A stretch of 64,000 nucleotides of DNA, taken from NCBI RefSeq assembly GCF_023896955.1, contig NZ_JAMHIW010000001.1, forward strand, positions 186,001 to 250,000. Direction: 5' to 3'. Below are positions 53,160 to 62,826 of this stretch, piece after piece (within the stretch, counting starts at the first letter, position 1; each line of letters starts with the position of its first letter). The DNA is from Micromonospora sp. RHAY321 (GTDB taxonomy: Bacteria > Actinomycetota > Actinomycetes > Mycobacteriales > Micromonosporaceae). The notes beneath the pieces were generated by a model. The model worked only from the letters and a program-made list of their open reading frames with translations, searched no databases and had not been told where the DNA came from. The position numbers were made by a program, and so were the translations under genes.

Positions 53160-53325
53160 CCCGGCCCTCGGGTCGCGACGGACGGGCGACGACTTGATCA
53201 ATGGGGAAAGTCGAGCGTCACTGGACCCGGTCGCCACCCGGGGCGGACCCGACAGCGGCATCCCCACACCGCTGGCCCGGGGTGGCGGCCACCCACGCTG
53301 ACACCCAATCCGGAAGGCGCCACCG

Positions 53326-53661
53326 ATGACCCCACCGCACCGTCGCGCCGTACCGCGCACTGTCACCGATGTCCCGCTGTGGCTGCTCGCCGCAGACGTC
53401 GCCGCCGCCCACCTTCCCGAACCGGACCGCCCGGACCGCTGCGCGAACCTGCGCTGCGCTGGCGAGGCGTACCCGTGCCCACCAGCACGCGACGCCCAAC
53501 GGGCCTGCCGCGCCGCCACCCGACCCACACTGCTCGCCCGACGCCGAGCGCAGGTCCTCGGCCCGGCCACAGCTGCGGCGGACCGATTCGCCGGCTGGTT
53601 CCGGCCCAACCCACCAAGCCAGCCGCAGCAGTGGCACATGCTGTCGTCCCAGGCCGCATGA
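53326..53661 (+). CDS. small Cys-rich protein
   Basis: 111 aa from ATG 53326 with GGAAGG upstream; CTGACA (53298-53303) precedes. Four Cys in a 35-residue stretch (CANLRCAGEAYPCPPARDAQRAC) may bind zinc or an iron-sulfur cluster. The tail is Arg/Pro rich. No family recognised; compare the WhiB-type spacing before concluding anything. Confidence 0.55.
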   Translation: MTPPHRRAVPRTVTDVPLWLLAADVAAAHLPEPDRPDRCANLRCAGEAYPCPPARDAQRACRAATRPTLLARRRAQVLGPATAAADRFAGWFRPNPPSQPQQWHMLSSQAA

Positions 53662-53967
53662 CCCAGGCCCCATCGGGGTTGCGCCCATCCAGCCTGCGCC
53701 AGCGGCCGGTCGGAGGCACTGGACCTCACCGCACCGCGAGGGACCGACACGGCACAGCTGTTCTTCGGCGAGACCTCACCGTCCTCGCCAGCTAGATGGC
53801 GGCCTGCGGCGGCTAATCCTTCATGCCGCACCCGTGACGTCCCCGAGGGGGATGTCCAACCAGTTGCCTTTGAGGACCGCGCACCACCTTTGACACCTGC
53901 ATAAACACCGGGGCGAGGCGCCCTGCCCTCCCGGCGGCGCCCTCGCCTCCTCGCAGATGGAGACACC
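53662..53967. other. spacer, no gene seen
   Basis: 306 bp between two small Cys-rich genes with no convincing gene or strong hairpin. Confidence 0.35.
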
Positions 53968-54354
53968 GTGAAACCCGTACCCGACGCCAACTCCGACGAC
54001 GAGTCCACTGACGCCACCGCAGGGGCCACGCTCAGCGTCGGCGACCCTGAGCTCGGCAAGTCGCGACTGATGTCGCGGCAGTGCCAGACCTGCATCTTCG
54101 CCCCCGGCAACCGGATGCGCCTCGCCGCCGGCCGGCTGCGGGACCTCGTCACCGAAGCCCGCCAGCGGGAGTCGTTCATCATCTGCCATGACACGCTCCC
54201 GTACTACCAGCACCCCGAGGCCAAGCCGGCGATCTGCCGGGGTTTCGCCGACCGTTACCGCACACAGGCGCTGCAGCTCATCGAACGGCTCTTCGGCTTC
54301 GTCGAGGTCGATCCACCGCAGCCGACAGATACGACCGCAGGGCATGGCCGGTGA
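53968..54354 (+). CDS. Cys-containing small protein (CxxC-C-C)
   Basis: 128 aa from GTG 53968 with GGAGA 4 nt upstream. The conserved core is RQCQTCIFAPGNRMRLAAGR, LRDLVTEARQ, FIICHD and AICRGFADRY: four Cys in a spacing seen in small actinobacterial plasmid and phage proteins. Likely metal-binding. Role unknown. It appears to be the last gene of the element run; sequence downstream is decayed. Confidence 0.65.
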   Translation: MKPVPDANSDDESTDATAGATLSVGDPELGKSRLMSRQCQTCIFAPGNRMRLAAGRLRDLVTEARQRESFIICHDTLPYYQHPEAKPAICRGFADRYRTQALQLIERLFGFVEVDPPQPTDTTAGHGR

Positions 54355-54802
54355 CCGCACCCGACGACTGCCTGCCCCCGCCAAGCCGAGAGGTCCAGCG
54401 GGTCGGCTCTTCTGTCACGCTCGTCGGAGCTGTCAACGACGACCCCGACTGTGGGGTTCGTTCCCCTCGGCACCGAGTTCCTGAGCAGCGCGGCTCGTTC
54501 GTCGCTCCATTCACGCCGGCACCGCGCACGGCGGCAGGCCGCGATGACCGATGTTGACCGCTGTATCGAGCACGCCTCACAGTCATGCTGAGGCTCTGGC
54601 CATCCACGCATCGTCTCGGAATCTGAACTTCGATCCGATCGACCGATCGAGGAGTTCGACCTCGCCGGCCTCGTTGTCACCGTCCGACCGTCGCCGACGT
54701 CAGTCGTTTGGCGACGCCGAGTCATAGCAAGGGGCTGCGCCGTCACACGTCGTCGCCGACCTGCCCGGCGTAGCGGAACGTTGGCGGGTCGGTCTCGTTG
54801 CC
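54355..54802. other. decayed stretch
   Basis: 448 bp without a supported gene. A frame from GTG 54351 (to 54557) overlaps the upstream stop but shows no motif. Two CTGTCA copies lie near 54412 and 54430. Confidence 0.35.
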
Positions 54803-55171
54803 ATGGCGGACGTAGCGGTAGTGGGCGGGCGGGCCTGGGTCGTCGCTGGCACCCGGCTCGGGGACCGACCCGCCGGCGGTACGGCCACCGTGGCCGACCT
54901 CGCCACGTTCCGCGCCGCCGACCCGACGCGCGGTGAGCTGCCCGCACTGATGTGGGGCACCGTGCCCGCGTCGGTTGCCGGACGGCACCAGGCTCGCCGT
55001 CGCTGTCAACGGGACGGTCGGCGCGGTCGTGCTCGTCGTGCCGCCGGACAAAGGTGGCCGGCGGTTCGCGCACTCCTGCCCGACAACCCGATCTTCACCG
55101 CCGCGGCCAACCGATTGGACCTCTACCAGGTGGGCGCCGACGGCGGGCTGCGCCGCCTGACCCTGTCGTGA
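54803..55171 (+). pseudogene. hypothetical gene with two compensating frameshifts
   Basis: One frame reads VADLATFRAADPTRGELPALMWGTVP; a second continues with MPDGTRLAVAVNGTVGAVVLVVPPDK; the first resumes with ALLPDNPIFTAAANRLDLYQ and VGADGGLRRLTLS. The pieces read as one protein only if bases were lost or gained near 54965 and 55065. Family not recognised. Confidence 0.35.
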
Positions 55172-55268
55172 CTGGCCGCCGGGTACAGCGGCGCGGGGGG
55201 TGATGCCTGATGACGGAAGCCCCGCGTGTGGGGACGACCTGGATGTGGTGGGTGGGCAGGGACAGCCC

Positions 55269-55318
55269 GAGCGAAGGCCCCGGGCGTGCAGGCCAGCATG
55301 CCCGGGGGGTCTTCGCTC
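55269..55318 (+). terminator. imperfect long hairpin
   Basis: GAGCGAAG-CCCCGGGC-TGC pairs with GCA-GCCCGGGG-CTTCGCTC with a few bulges. It lies before the methyltransferase promoter. Confidence 0.55.
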
Positions 55319-55394
55319 AGATCGGCTGATCGGAGCCTGCGGGTATGCCGACACTGCCCATCGCGTAGGAAGGCGCCCCGCGGGCTCCGGCAGG

Positions 55395-55406
55395 TACCCT
55401 TGGTCG
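55395..55406 (+). promoter_or_regulatory. candidate -10 box for leaderless mRNA
   Basis: TACCCT (55395-55400) ends 6 nt before GTG 55407 and no ribosome site is present, the arrangement of leaderless transcripts in actinobacteria. Confidence 0.35.
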
Positions 55407-56186
55407 GTGTTTTCGCCTCAGGGTCCGTCTCTGCGTGAACTCTGCATCCAGGCGTTGTCCTCGGTCGAGCGCGGCTATGACCTGCTAGCTCCGAAGTTTG
55501 ACCACACGCCCTTTCGCACGCCGGATAGCTTTCTCGGCGCGACCGCCGACGCGCTGTCCGAACTCGGGCCGTTCGATCATGGGCTGGACGTGTGCTGCGG
55601 TACCGGCGCGGGCATGCTGGTTCTCAGGTCTGTGTGCCAAGGAGGCATCACGGGCGTGGACTTCAGCGCTGGCATGCTCGCGCAGGCGCGCAGCGCTCAC
55701 CCGGACGCCACGTGGGCTCGGGCCGACGCTCGGGCCCTGCCATTCACTGAGTACTTCAACCTCGCCGTCAGCTTCGGAGCGCTCGGGCACTTTCTGCCAA
55801 CCGAGCGACCGGCACTCTTCGAGGGGGTGTACCGCGCGCTGCGGCCCGGCGGGCTCTTCGCCTTGCCGATCGGCGCACCGCCGCCCCTGGCCTCGGTCTC
55901 GCACTTGGCCACGCTCGGATTCGACCTGGCCATGCGGGTACGTAATGCCATATGGCGACCGCCGTTCGTCATGTACTACCGCACCAGCCCGCTGGCCGCA
56001 GTCCGCGACAATCTGACAGCGGCTGGCTTCACCGTGACGGCCGTCGCCTTGACCGTCCTGGGCCAGCGCCGGGACGGCAGCTCACGGTGCACGCTGATCC
56101 TCGCGCGTAAGCCGGCAGACCTCACGGATGCCCACTCGCGGACCATGTCGCCGCCTTTGGTCCGGGATTGCGTCACATCCACCTAA
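55407..56186 (+). CDS. class I SAM-dependent methyltransferase
   Basis: 259 aa from GTG 55407, where the fold starts (SLRELCIQALSSVERGYDLLA). SAM motif I is LDVCCGTGAGML (about 58-69), followed by GVDFSAGMLAQARSAHP, ADARALPF and RALRPGGLFALPIG: the ubiquinone/menaquinone-type (Methyltransf_11/25) family. The substrate, a small molecule, is not predictable. Probably host cargo rather than part of the transfer machinery. Confidence 0.85.
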   Translation: MFSPQGPSLRELCIQALSSVERGYDLLAPKFDHTPFRTPDSFLGATADALSELGPFDHGLDVCCGTGAGMLVLRSVCQGGITGVDFSAGMLAQARSAHPDATWARADARALPFTEYFNLAVSFGALGHFLPTERPALFEGVYRALRPGGLFALPIGAPPPLASVSHLATLGFDLAMRVRNAIWRPPFVMYYRTSPLAAVRDNLTAAGFTVTAVALTVLGQRRDGSSRCTLILARKPADLTDAHSRTMSPPLVRDCVTST

Positions 56187-56672
56187 CCGACGGCCGTCCA
56201 GATTAACAGACATCCACTCATGTCGATGACAGCGCAGTGTGCGTGAGCGCGCTTTCCAATCGGCCGATGCGGCTTCGTTAGTCAGCGCGGGCAAGCCGCC
56301 CGTCGGTGCGCCTCACTGGTCGTTGTCGCCGCGCTTGCTCTGAGTCATCGCCAACGACACCGAGAGCCTCGCGCCGACCTCCACGGTTTCGTCGCCCGCC
56401 GGATCCCGGCCGACCCCGTGCCAAAGCCCCGTTCACCCTCGCGTGCCAGCCGGGGCAGGTACCAGCAGGACCTCGCAACCAGCAGTGGAGCCAAACAGGC
56501 AGAACGCGCGAATCGGCCTTCGGGGCAAGGTATGGTCCCGAAGAGACTGAGCGATTGTGCAACGAATCGCGCGTATCGTGCTAGTTGATCAAGGCTCCGC
56601 GGGCTTGACTGGTAGAGCACAGCGGGCGGCTCGTCCCGCCATCTCGTACCTCTATCAAACTCGGAGTTCCTG
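56187..56672. other. intergenic region, no gene seen
   Basis: 486 bp. It holds the promoter and GGAG (56663-56666) of the aldo/keto reductase gene. A tRNA-like D-arm string near 56611 lacks any T-arm. Confidence 0.4.
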
Positions 56673-57755
56673 ATGTCGCTCGATTCCTACGTCACGCTCG
56701 GCCGTTCGGGCCTGCGCGTCAGCCCCTTCACGCTGGGCACGATGACCTTCGGCGAGGATTTCGGTTGGGGAAGCAGCCCTGCGGAATCCAAGAACATCCT
56801 CGCCGCCTACCTGGACCGGGGCGGCAACTCGATCGACACGGCCAACATCTACACGAACGGCCACTCCGAGAAGATCATCGGCGACTACTTCGCCGGCCAG
56901 CGCGCACTGCGTGACCGGGTGGTGATCGGTACCAAGTTCTTCGGCAACCTCTACCAGAACGACCCCAACGGCGGTGGACCCGGCCGTAAGGCGATCGTGC
57001 AGCAGCTGGAGAACTCACTGCGGCGCCTGCAAACCGACTACGTCGACATCTACTGGTTGCACAACTTCGACCCGTCCACCCCGGTCGAGGAGACCCTCCG
57101 GACGCTGGATGACCTGATCAGCGACGGCAAGGTCCGCTACCTCGGATTCTCCGACATCCCGGCGTGGGCGACGGCCGAGGCCGCCACCATCGCGCGCTTC
57201 CGCGGGTGGGCGCCGATCATCGCCCTGCAGTTGGAGTACTCCCTACTCGAACGCACCTCGGAGGGAGAGTTGATCCCTATGGCTCAGGCCCTGGGCATGG
57301 GCGCAATGCCATGGGGACCGCTGAAGAGCGGATTCTTGTCCGGCAAGTACTCCAGCGCCACCACTGGCCCAGTCGACACCACACGCGCGCAGATGGTCGG
57401 CGTCCCTAGCGAAGCCGACTACGTCGTGATCGACGCGCTCAACACCGTCGCCCGCGAGGTGGGCGCCAGTCCCGCCGCGGTGGCCCTGGCTTGGGTGCAA
57501 GGCCGCCCCGGAATTACCTCCACCCTCATCGGCGCCCGCCGCATGGACCAGCTCGACGCCAACCTGAATGCCCTGAACGTCACTCTCACCGAGGCCCACC
57601 GCGCCACACTGGATGACGTGTCCGCTCCCGCGCTGAACTTCCCCGCCAACAACAACAAAATGTTGGCGCGGATGTTGCAGTTCGCCGGAGCCACCGTGGA
57701 CGGGCAACTGTCAACGGTCTCCCCGCGACTGCAATCCAGCAGCGCCCGCTACTGA
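56673..57755 (+). CDS. aldo/keto reductase
   Basis: 360 aa from ATG 56673 with GGAG 6 nt upstream. AKR (beta/alpha)8 barrel: LGTMTFGEDFGW, DTANIYTNGHSEKIIG with catalytic Tyr, VVIGTKFF with Lys, DIYWLHNFD with His, and a C-terminal ALAWVQGRPGITSTLIGARRMDQL cofactor segment. It reduces aldehydes or ketones with NADPH; many relatives act on sugars or xenobiotics. It stands alone between the methyltransferase and the LysM-BTAD operon. Confidence 0.92.
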   Translation: MSLDSYVTLGRSGLRVSPFTLGTMTFGEDFGWGSSPAESKNILAAYLDRGGNSIDTANIYTNGHSEKIIGDYFAGQRALRDRVVIGTKFFGNLYQNDPNGGGPGRKAIVQQLENSLRRLQTDYVDIYWLHNFDPSTPVEETLRTLDDLISDGKVRYLGFSDIPAWATAEAATIARFRGWAPIIALQLEYSLLERTSEGELIPMAQALGMGAMPWGPLKSGFLSGKYSSATTGPVDTTRAQMVGVPSEADYVVIDALNTVAREVGASPAAVALAWVQGRPGITSTLIGARRMDQLDANLNALNVTLTEAHRATLDDVSAPALNFPANNNKMLARMLQFAGATVDGQLSTVSPRLQSSSARY

Positions 57756-58217
57756 CCAACACCCAGACACTCGTTCCGACGGCCCGCCTCATGATCCTGG
57801 CCCGTCGATCCGTGGTGTCCTCAAGCCGGCAGGCTGGTCGCCGAGCGTGGTGGTGACGCGATTGCTGACCAGCCGGCGGAACTGGCGGGCTGCAGCCCGG
57901 CGAACGGAAAGATCCACTCCGGGCTGGCCGCCGGAGTCACTTGCACCCCGACATGATCCGCCACGGACCAACCACAGATATACGAGACATCCCTTAAGCG
58001 GCAAGCCACCGAGTTAGCGCACACAGACATTGTGATCGGGCCTCGCACCTGTCCCCCGGCAAGTACGCAACCACATGTGGCGTTACGCCCGGACCGCAAA
58101 GTCATGCGGGGAGGGATTCGCCTTACGGCCTGACGCCAGGAGCTGGGCCGGCATGATTCCCGTGCAGGTCATTCCCAGAAAGTGCCAACCTCGTCCCGGT
58201 CGGTACCGCGCCGCTCG
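57756..58217. other. intergenic region, no gene seen
   Basis: 462 bp between convergent genes. GGCTGGTC (57830 region) can pair with GACCAGCC about 27 nt later, a possible shared terminator. Nothing else is supported. Confidence 0.35.
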
Positions 58218-59045
58218 TCAGGGGCGGCGGTTGCCGACGAGACTGCCGGCCTTGTCTGCGCTGGTCGGAGCGCTGGCACCGGGGGGTGGCCAGTATCGAC
58301 GGACGGTCCGTTCGGAGCGTCCGATGCGTGCGGCGATGTCCGCGGGGTGCAGGTGGGGGTCCCGCCGGTACCAGTAGGTCACCGCTGCTGCCGTATCTCT
58401 GGGTACCGGCGCTCCGTCATCGGCGACGGCGTCGGGCCTGTTCGGCTCGGTCGCCGGTCCGTCATGCGGCCTTCTGAGGGGCGTCTGGCCGGAGTTCGGC
58501 GCGGGCCGGGCTGGTGGTGGCGCGGGCGCGGAGACGACGGGATTGGCGTCGGCGGGAGGCGGCGAGTGAGCGGAGCTGGCCAGGGTTGCTGAGAGGGATC
58601 GGGGGGCGGCACGGAGACGGCCGGTGATTTCGACGAGGCTGACGCTGGCGACAACGACGAGTCCGTCGACGGACAAGGGAAGCAGGTAGGCGGCGGCAGC
58701 CTCGGTTTCGCCGTATCGGGCGGCGACGCCCACCATGTGCCAGTAGCTCACCCACGCCGCGATGCCGGCGATCGGGGCGGCGGCGATCAGTCGCAGCACC
58801 GCCAGCATCCGCTGGTGGGTGGGAACGCGGGAGATGAGTTCGACGGTGAGCATCAACGCCAGCGGCGGCCACGCGGAGATGACCTGGCTGACCGGGTTGG
58901 GTCGGGCGTGGAGCACGTTCGCGGCGATCGACGCGGCGACACCGAGGGCGAGGACGCCGCGCACCGCCCACCGCAGGCGCCGCAAGTGGCGCAGCTCCGC
59001 CTCCCTGATAGTCATGTCCGTGACGGGTGTGCGCGTGGCGTTCAT
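58218..59045 (-). CDS. DUF2637 membrane protein with C-terminal HTH
   Basis: 275 aa from ATG 59045, overlapping the upstream LysM-BTAD stop (ATGA). Four hydrophobic segments at about 28-48, 58-75, 82-105 and 118-142 match DUF2637, a family found in actinobacterial plasmids and conjugative elements. The tail has a Pro-rich linker and a helix-turn-helix (HPADIAARIGRSERTVRRYW). It may connect membrane state with gene control or spread of the element (inference). Confidence 0.8.
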   Translation of the reverse strand: MNATRTPVTDMTIREAELRHLRRLRWAVRGVLALGVAASIAANVLHARPNPVSQVISAWPPLALMLTVELISRVPTHQRMLAVLRLIAAAPIAGIAAWVSYWHMVGVAARYGETEAAAAYLLPLSVDGLVVVASVSLVEITGRLRAAPRSLSATLASSAHSPPPADANPVVSAPAPPPARPAPNSGQTPLRRPHDGPATEPNRPDAVADDGAPVPRDTAAAVTYWYRRDPHLHPADIAARIGRSERTVRRYWPPPGASAPTSADKAGSLVGNRRP

Positions 59046-62000
59046 GTCGAGATCTCGCCATCACCGCGGGTGCTTGTGGGGTTGGGCCGCGCGGTGTGGT
59101 GGATCTGCGCGGTGAGCCGGTCGGCGAGGGCGAGGGTGTCGTCGCTGGGTTCGGCGTCGATCTCGGCGAGTGCCCGGGTCAGCTGGCGGCGGAGGGCGCG
59201 GATCGCGTCGAGGTGCCCGAGCTCGGCGCGGGCGCGCATCGCCTGCTGGTAGAGGGCTTCGCAATGTGGGTGGTGGGTGATGGCGGTGTCGAGGACCGCG
59301 ACCTGTTGCGCGGGGTTGCCGGCGAGGGTGTCGGCGAGGGCGAGGTGGGCGTCGAGGGCGTCCTGGCGGATCGCTTCGCGGTAGGACTCGACCCACTCGT
59401 AGTCGCAGCCCTCGGCCAGGGGCCCGGTGTAGGCGTCAACGGCGCGGCGCAGCGCCGCAGTGCGCGCCTGCGGGTCGGTGGCCCGCGCGGCCTCGCGGAT
59501 CGCCACCCGCATCCGCCACAGGTCGACATCGAGGCAGTCGCGGTGCAGCAGGTAGCGGTGGTCGGGATGGATGACGTAGCTGCCGGGCCCGCCGTTGTGC
59601 CGCAGGACGGCGCGCAGCCCAGAGACGTAGGTGTAGAGCCTGCCCGGGGCTTTGCTAGTCGGGGCGTCGGGCAGCAGGTCGTCGAGGATCGCCTCCGTTG
59701 AGGCGGCGCCGTCGTGTACCGCCAGGTACACCAGCAGTTCCAGGGACTTGGCGCGCAGGCTGCGCTGCGGGTCGGCGTTGACGACGCCGGGGCGGCCCAA
59801 CACCCGCACCCGCAACGGGCGCTGCTGGGGCTGGCGGTCCTGCACGCCTGCCGTCCGCTGCGCGTCCACCGTTTCACCAGCGCCTGCAAGGGTCTTTCCC
59901 TGTCCGTCGCGCTGCTCGATGTCAGGCGTCGCGGCGGCGGCGGTGCTGATGTCGCCCGCTGGCCTTGCGGTGCTGCCGCGCACATCGTCGGCCTCGCTGC
60001 CACCCCCGACCGTCACATCCGGCACGCCCCGGTCAGCGAAGATGGTGGGAGATGGCATGCGTTCGTCGTTGCTGCCACCGGCGGGTGAGGCGGGGGCGTC
60101 GACCTGGGCCTGGGCCGTGGATGCCGAGGGCTGCGGCTGCCCGGTGTGGGACTCGGCAAGCGTGACAAGCAGGCCGCTGGTCTCGACGGGATCGAGGACG
60201 GCGAGGCGGCCAACGTCGGCAGCGTGCCTGCCGCGGGAGGTGGTGCCATCGTTGGCCGGGGTGGTGGTGCCGTCGGCGGCGACGGTGATCGTGTCGCCGT
60301 CGGGCCACTCGCCGAGCAGCACGCCGTGGATGTCCAAGCGTTGACCCTGAGCCAGCAGCGCGGCGACTTGCGCGCGTTCGTGGCGGCTGGCGGCGCTGGC
60401 GATCAGCATGACCGGCGGCAGGGGTTCGGCGAACGGATCGGCGCGGCGCAGCTCGGCGACGGTGTCGACCTCGCGCTGGTAGGTCAGCCGCGTGCGGTGC
60501 AGCGTTTGCGCCTCGAGGAGGTCCAGGGCTTCGTCGAGGCCGGCGGTGACGGTCAGCCGGGGTGTGCGGGGCAGGGTGACCGCGGCGGCGCCGAGTAGCG
60601 TCGCCGCGGCCGTCGACGGGATGACAACCTCTGTGCGCCCATCGGGATGGTCCACACCGCCGGCGGCCAAGGCGGCGATGAGGAGCCCACGGGCGGCCGC
60701 GTGCGCGCCAGGCCCAGTCAGGCCCAGGCCGGCCGATAACCACCGCGTCGACAACGGACTATCCAGCGCCGGCGCGACCGGCAGCGGGTCGCCGTCCTCC
60801 ACGCCGCCCTGGCCCCCACGGAAGTTGTCGCCGCCGTCAGGGACCTGGTCGTCGCCGGTGCATTCGGCGTCGTGACTGCCGCTGTTCGCATCCGCGCGGA
60901 CACGCACCATTTCGTCATCGAGGTCGCCCCCTTCGTGGTGGTCACCATCTCGCAGGCTGGCGGACTCATCGCGGGCGGGAGGGCTGGCGGTGGCCCGGTG
61001 CAGGCCGCGGCGGATGTGCCCGACCACGCGGGGCATGGAAGCGAGGTCGGGGGCGTCGAGGCGGCGTGCGATCGAGGGTGTGCGGGGAACGTAGCGGCGG
61101 CGGCGGTGCGCCCACACGAGAGCCGCCGCGGCGGTGATGGCCAGAGCAAGACCCACATCGACCCAGCTGCCACCGGGTAGGGACACTCCTCCGGTGGCCG
61201 GCCCGGGCGTAGTGGTGTCACCAGGTTGATCCGCCGGGGTGCCGGCGGCTTCCGGTGGCGCGGTGTCCGGTTCGGATGTCGCGGTGGCGGGCGTTGCAGG
61301 AGCAGTCGGTGTTGTGCCTGCCGGTGTTGGCGCTGGTGCTGTCGCTCCCGGGTTGGGGCTGGTGGTGTCAGGATCATCGCCCTCGGCGGACGGCGTGGCG
61401 GGAGCCGCTGACGGGGGCGGCCCAGGGGCCGCCGTTGTGGGGAGGCGGAGGGCCCAGCCGGGGTAGATCACGTCGGGGTCGCGCAATGTGCCACCGGTGC
61501 TCGGGAAGTGGGTGCCCCTGTTGAGGGCGAAGATGTCGGGCCAGCGGTCGGCGTCGCCCAGGCACCGCTGGGCAATGTCGGAGAGGGTGTCGCCGCGCCG
61601 GACGGTGTACGTGGCGGGCTCGTGGGCGGCGACCTGCGTGAGTGCGGGGGCCCCAGCGGTGTGGACAGTGAGGGTGGGTGTGATGTGCCGCGGGTCGGGG
61701 CTCGGGTACTGGGTGTCGCCAGCAGCAGCGGTGGTTGATGCTGCGGCGTGGGCGGGCATGCCGGCTGTGGCGGTGGTGACGGCGGTCGCGCCCAGCAGCG
61801 CAGCGGTCAATCCGCGCATGGGCCCGGGGAGCTGTAGGGCTGGTAGCCAGCGCCGAGTGTGGGCGAGGCGGGTATAGACGCGTGCGACGGTGACGGCGGC
61901 CAAGACTGCCCAGACCAGCCAGGCGCCAGCCTGCAGGCATACCGTAAGGAACCCGGTGGTTAGGGGGTCCCGGATCCACTCCTGCATGGTGGTTGTCGAG

Positions 62001-62134
62001 GGGATGCTTGGCGTCAGCCACGCGTTGAGACGCAGCAGCGCGGCAGGTACGGCGTAGAGCAGCAGAACCAGTGGGATGGCGGCGGCTATAGAAGCTGACC
62101 GGCGTCGCATGGCTGCCACCTGCCTCGTCGTCAT
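59042..62134 (-). CDS. membrane LysM-BTAD fusion protein
   Basis: 1030 aa from ATG 62134, preceded by a strong GGGGGAGGG ribosome site. Two to three N-terminal membrane helices (about 12-35, 60-85, 105-125), a LysM peptidoglycan-binding domain at about 174-225 (YTVRRGDTLSDIAQRCLGD), a Pro/Thr-rich wall-spanning linker, another helix at about 325-345 (VDVGLALAITAAAALVWA) and a long cytosolic part. The end (about 780-1020) is a winged helix plus BTAD (VRVLGRPGVV, LYTYVSGLRAVLRHNGG, LAEIDAEPSDDTLALADRL) as in SARP/AfsR proteins. A wall-sensing head joined to a DNA-binding-type tail suggests a wall or mating signal transducer. It forms an operon with the DUF2637 gene. Confidence 0.87.
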   Translation of the reverse strand: MTTRQVAAMRRRSASIAAAIPLVLLLYAVPAALLRLNAWLTPSIPSTTTMQEWIRDPLTTGFLTVCLQAGAWLVWAVLAAVTVARVYTRLAHTRRWLPALQLPGPMRGLTAALLGATAVTTATAGMPAHAAASTTAAAGDTQYPSPDPRHITPTLTVHTAGAPALTQVAAHEPATYTVRRGDTLSDIAQRCLGDADRWPDIFALNRGTHFPSTGGTLRDPDVIYPGWALRLPTTAAPGPPPSAAPATPSAEGDDPDTTSPNPGATAPAPTPAGTTPTAPATPATATSEPDTAPPEAAGTPADQPGDTTTPGPATGGVSLPGGSWVDVGLALAITAAAALVWAHRRRRYVPRTPSIARRLDAPDLASMPRVVGHIRRGLHRATASPPARDESASLRDGDHHEGGDLDDEMVRVRADANSGSHDAECTGDDQVPDGGDNFRGGQGGVEDGDPLPVAPALDSPLSTRWLSAGLGLTGPGAHAAARGLLIAALAAGGVDHPDGRTEVVIPSTAAATLLGAAAVTLPRTPRLTVTAGLDEALDLLEAQTLHRTRLTYQREVDTVAELRRADPFAEPLPPVMLIASAASRHERAQVAALLAQGQRLDIHGVLLGEWPDGDTITVAADGTTTPANDGTTSRGRHAADVGRLAVLDPVETSGLLVTLAESHTGQPQPSASTAQAQVDAPASPAGGSNDERMPSPTIFADRGVPDVTVGGGSEADDVRGSTARPAGDISTAAAATPDIEQRDGQGKTLAGAGETVDAQRTAGVQDRQPQQRPLRVRVLGRPGVVNADPQRSLRAKSLELLVYLAVHDGAASTEAILDDLLPDAPTSKAPGRLYTYVSGLRAVLRHNGGPGSYVIHPDHRYLLHRDCLDVDLWRMRVAIREAARATDPQARTAALRRAVDAYTGPLAEGCDYEWVESYREAIRQDALDAHLALADTLAGNPAQQVAVLDTAITHHPHCEALYQQAMRARAELGHLDAIRALRRQLTRALAEIDAEPSDDTLALADRLTAQIHHTARPNPTSTRGDGEIST

Positions 62135-62426
62135 GGTCGGCCCTCCCCCGTCAGACAAGGACGGAACAGCAGCCAACGCTGGCAGTCGGTAACCGACTGG
62201 GAGGGATGCTGCTGGTGACGCCGACGGTATGGCGTGTCGCTCTGCCGGCGGGCGCGTTAGAGGCTGACACAACCTCACAACACCTGACGGCGCCTCACAC
62301 CTGCGGGCCAGTGGCCTCTTGATGGACCCGGCCGGTCAAGGCTTCGCTCTCGCATCCGCCGATTTCAAGCCTCGGCGGGAGTGTCGGCTCGGTGCAAGGG
62401 ACTCCACAACTGCTGGTGGCGACGCT

Positions 62427-62663
62427 CTACTCGTCCGTTGCAGCGTCGGCCCGTCCAGCGCTGTTGCTGTCACCGGCGTTGCCGTCACTACCAGCTCGGC
62501 AAGCAGCTCCTGCAGGGGCGCAGGGCGCGAGCAGGCTCAGCACGTATTCCTGACGCTGCTCCTCGCTGAGGTCCTGCCACGCCTTGCCCGCATCAGCCAG
62601 GTGGGCACGGACAGCCTCGATGCGGAGCGGATGGCCCTCGATACGCACCGCCTCAACATCCAC
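62427..62663 (-). CDS. small hypothetical protein
   Basis: 78 aa from GTG 62663. The first 45 residues (VEAVRIEGHPLRIEAVRAHL, WQDLSEEQRQEYVLSLLA) look like a real helical domain; the rest is Ala/Gly rich. It lies upstream of the LysM-BTAD gene on the same strand. The gap 62135-62426 has one CTGACA (62264) and no gene. Confidence 0.4.
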   Translation of the reverse strand: MDVEAVRIEGHPLRIEAVRAHLADAGKAWQDLSEEQRQEYVLSLLAPCAPAGAACRAGSDGNAGDSNSAGRADAATDE

Positions 62664-62826
62664 CCGTCAAGAGTGCACCGAGCGGCAAGCGGTTTAGGAG
62701 TGTGGACACGGCCGCTATCCGCGCGGTACTGACCTGGCTCGCCATGCCGGCCGCCACGTCCAGGAGCTGATCGCCGTTGACCCTCGGCTTCCGGGCCAAC
62801 GGGCACGCGATGGGGCACGGCGACCG

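Noticed and set aside
53326-53661. WhiB-type regulator
   Set aside because: Four Cys are present, but the C-x2-C-x5-C core and the G-[VI]-W-G-G turn of WhiB proteins are missing.
51909-54194. 761-codon minus-strand open frame
   Set aside because: Covers four plus-strand genes with ribosome sites; its sequence is a GC-driven shadow without domains.
56600-56660. possible tRNA (GGTAGAGCAC D-arm-like string)
   Set aside because: No GGTTCGA T-arm, no acceptor stem pairing and no anticodon arm at the right spacing.
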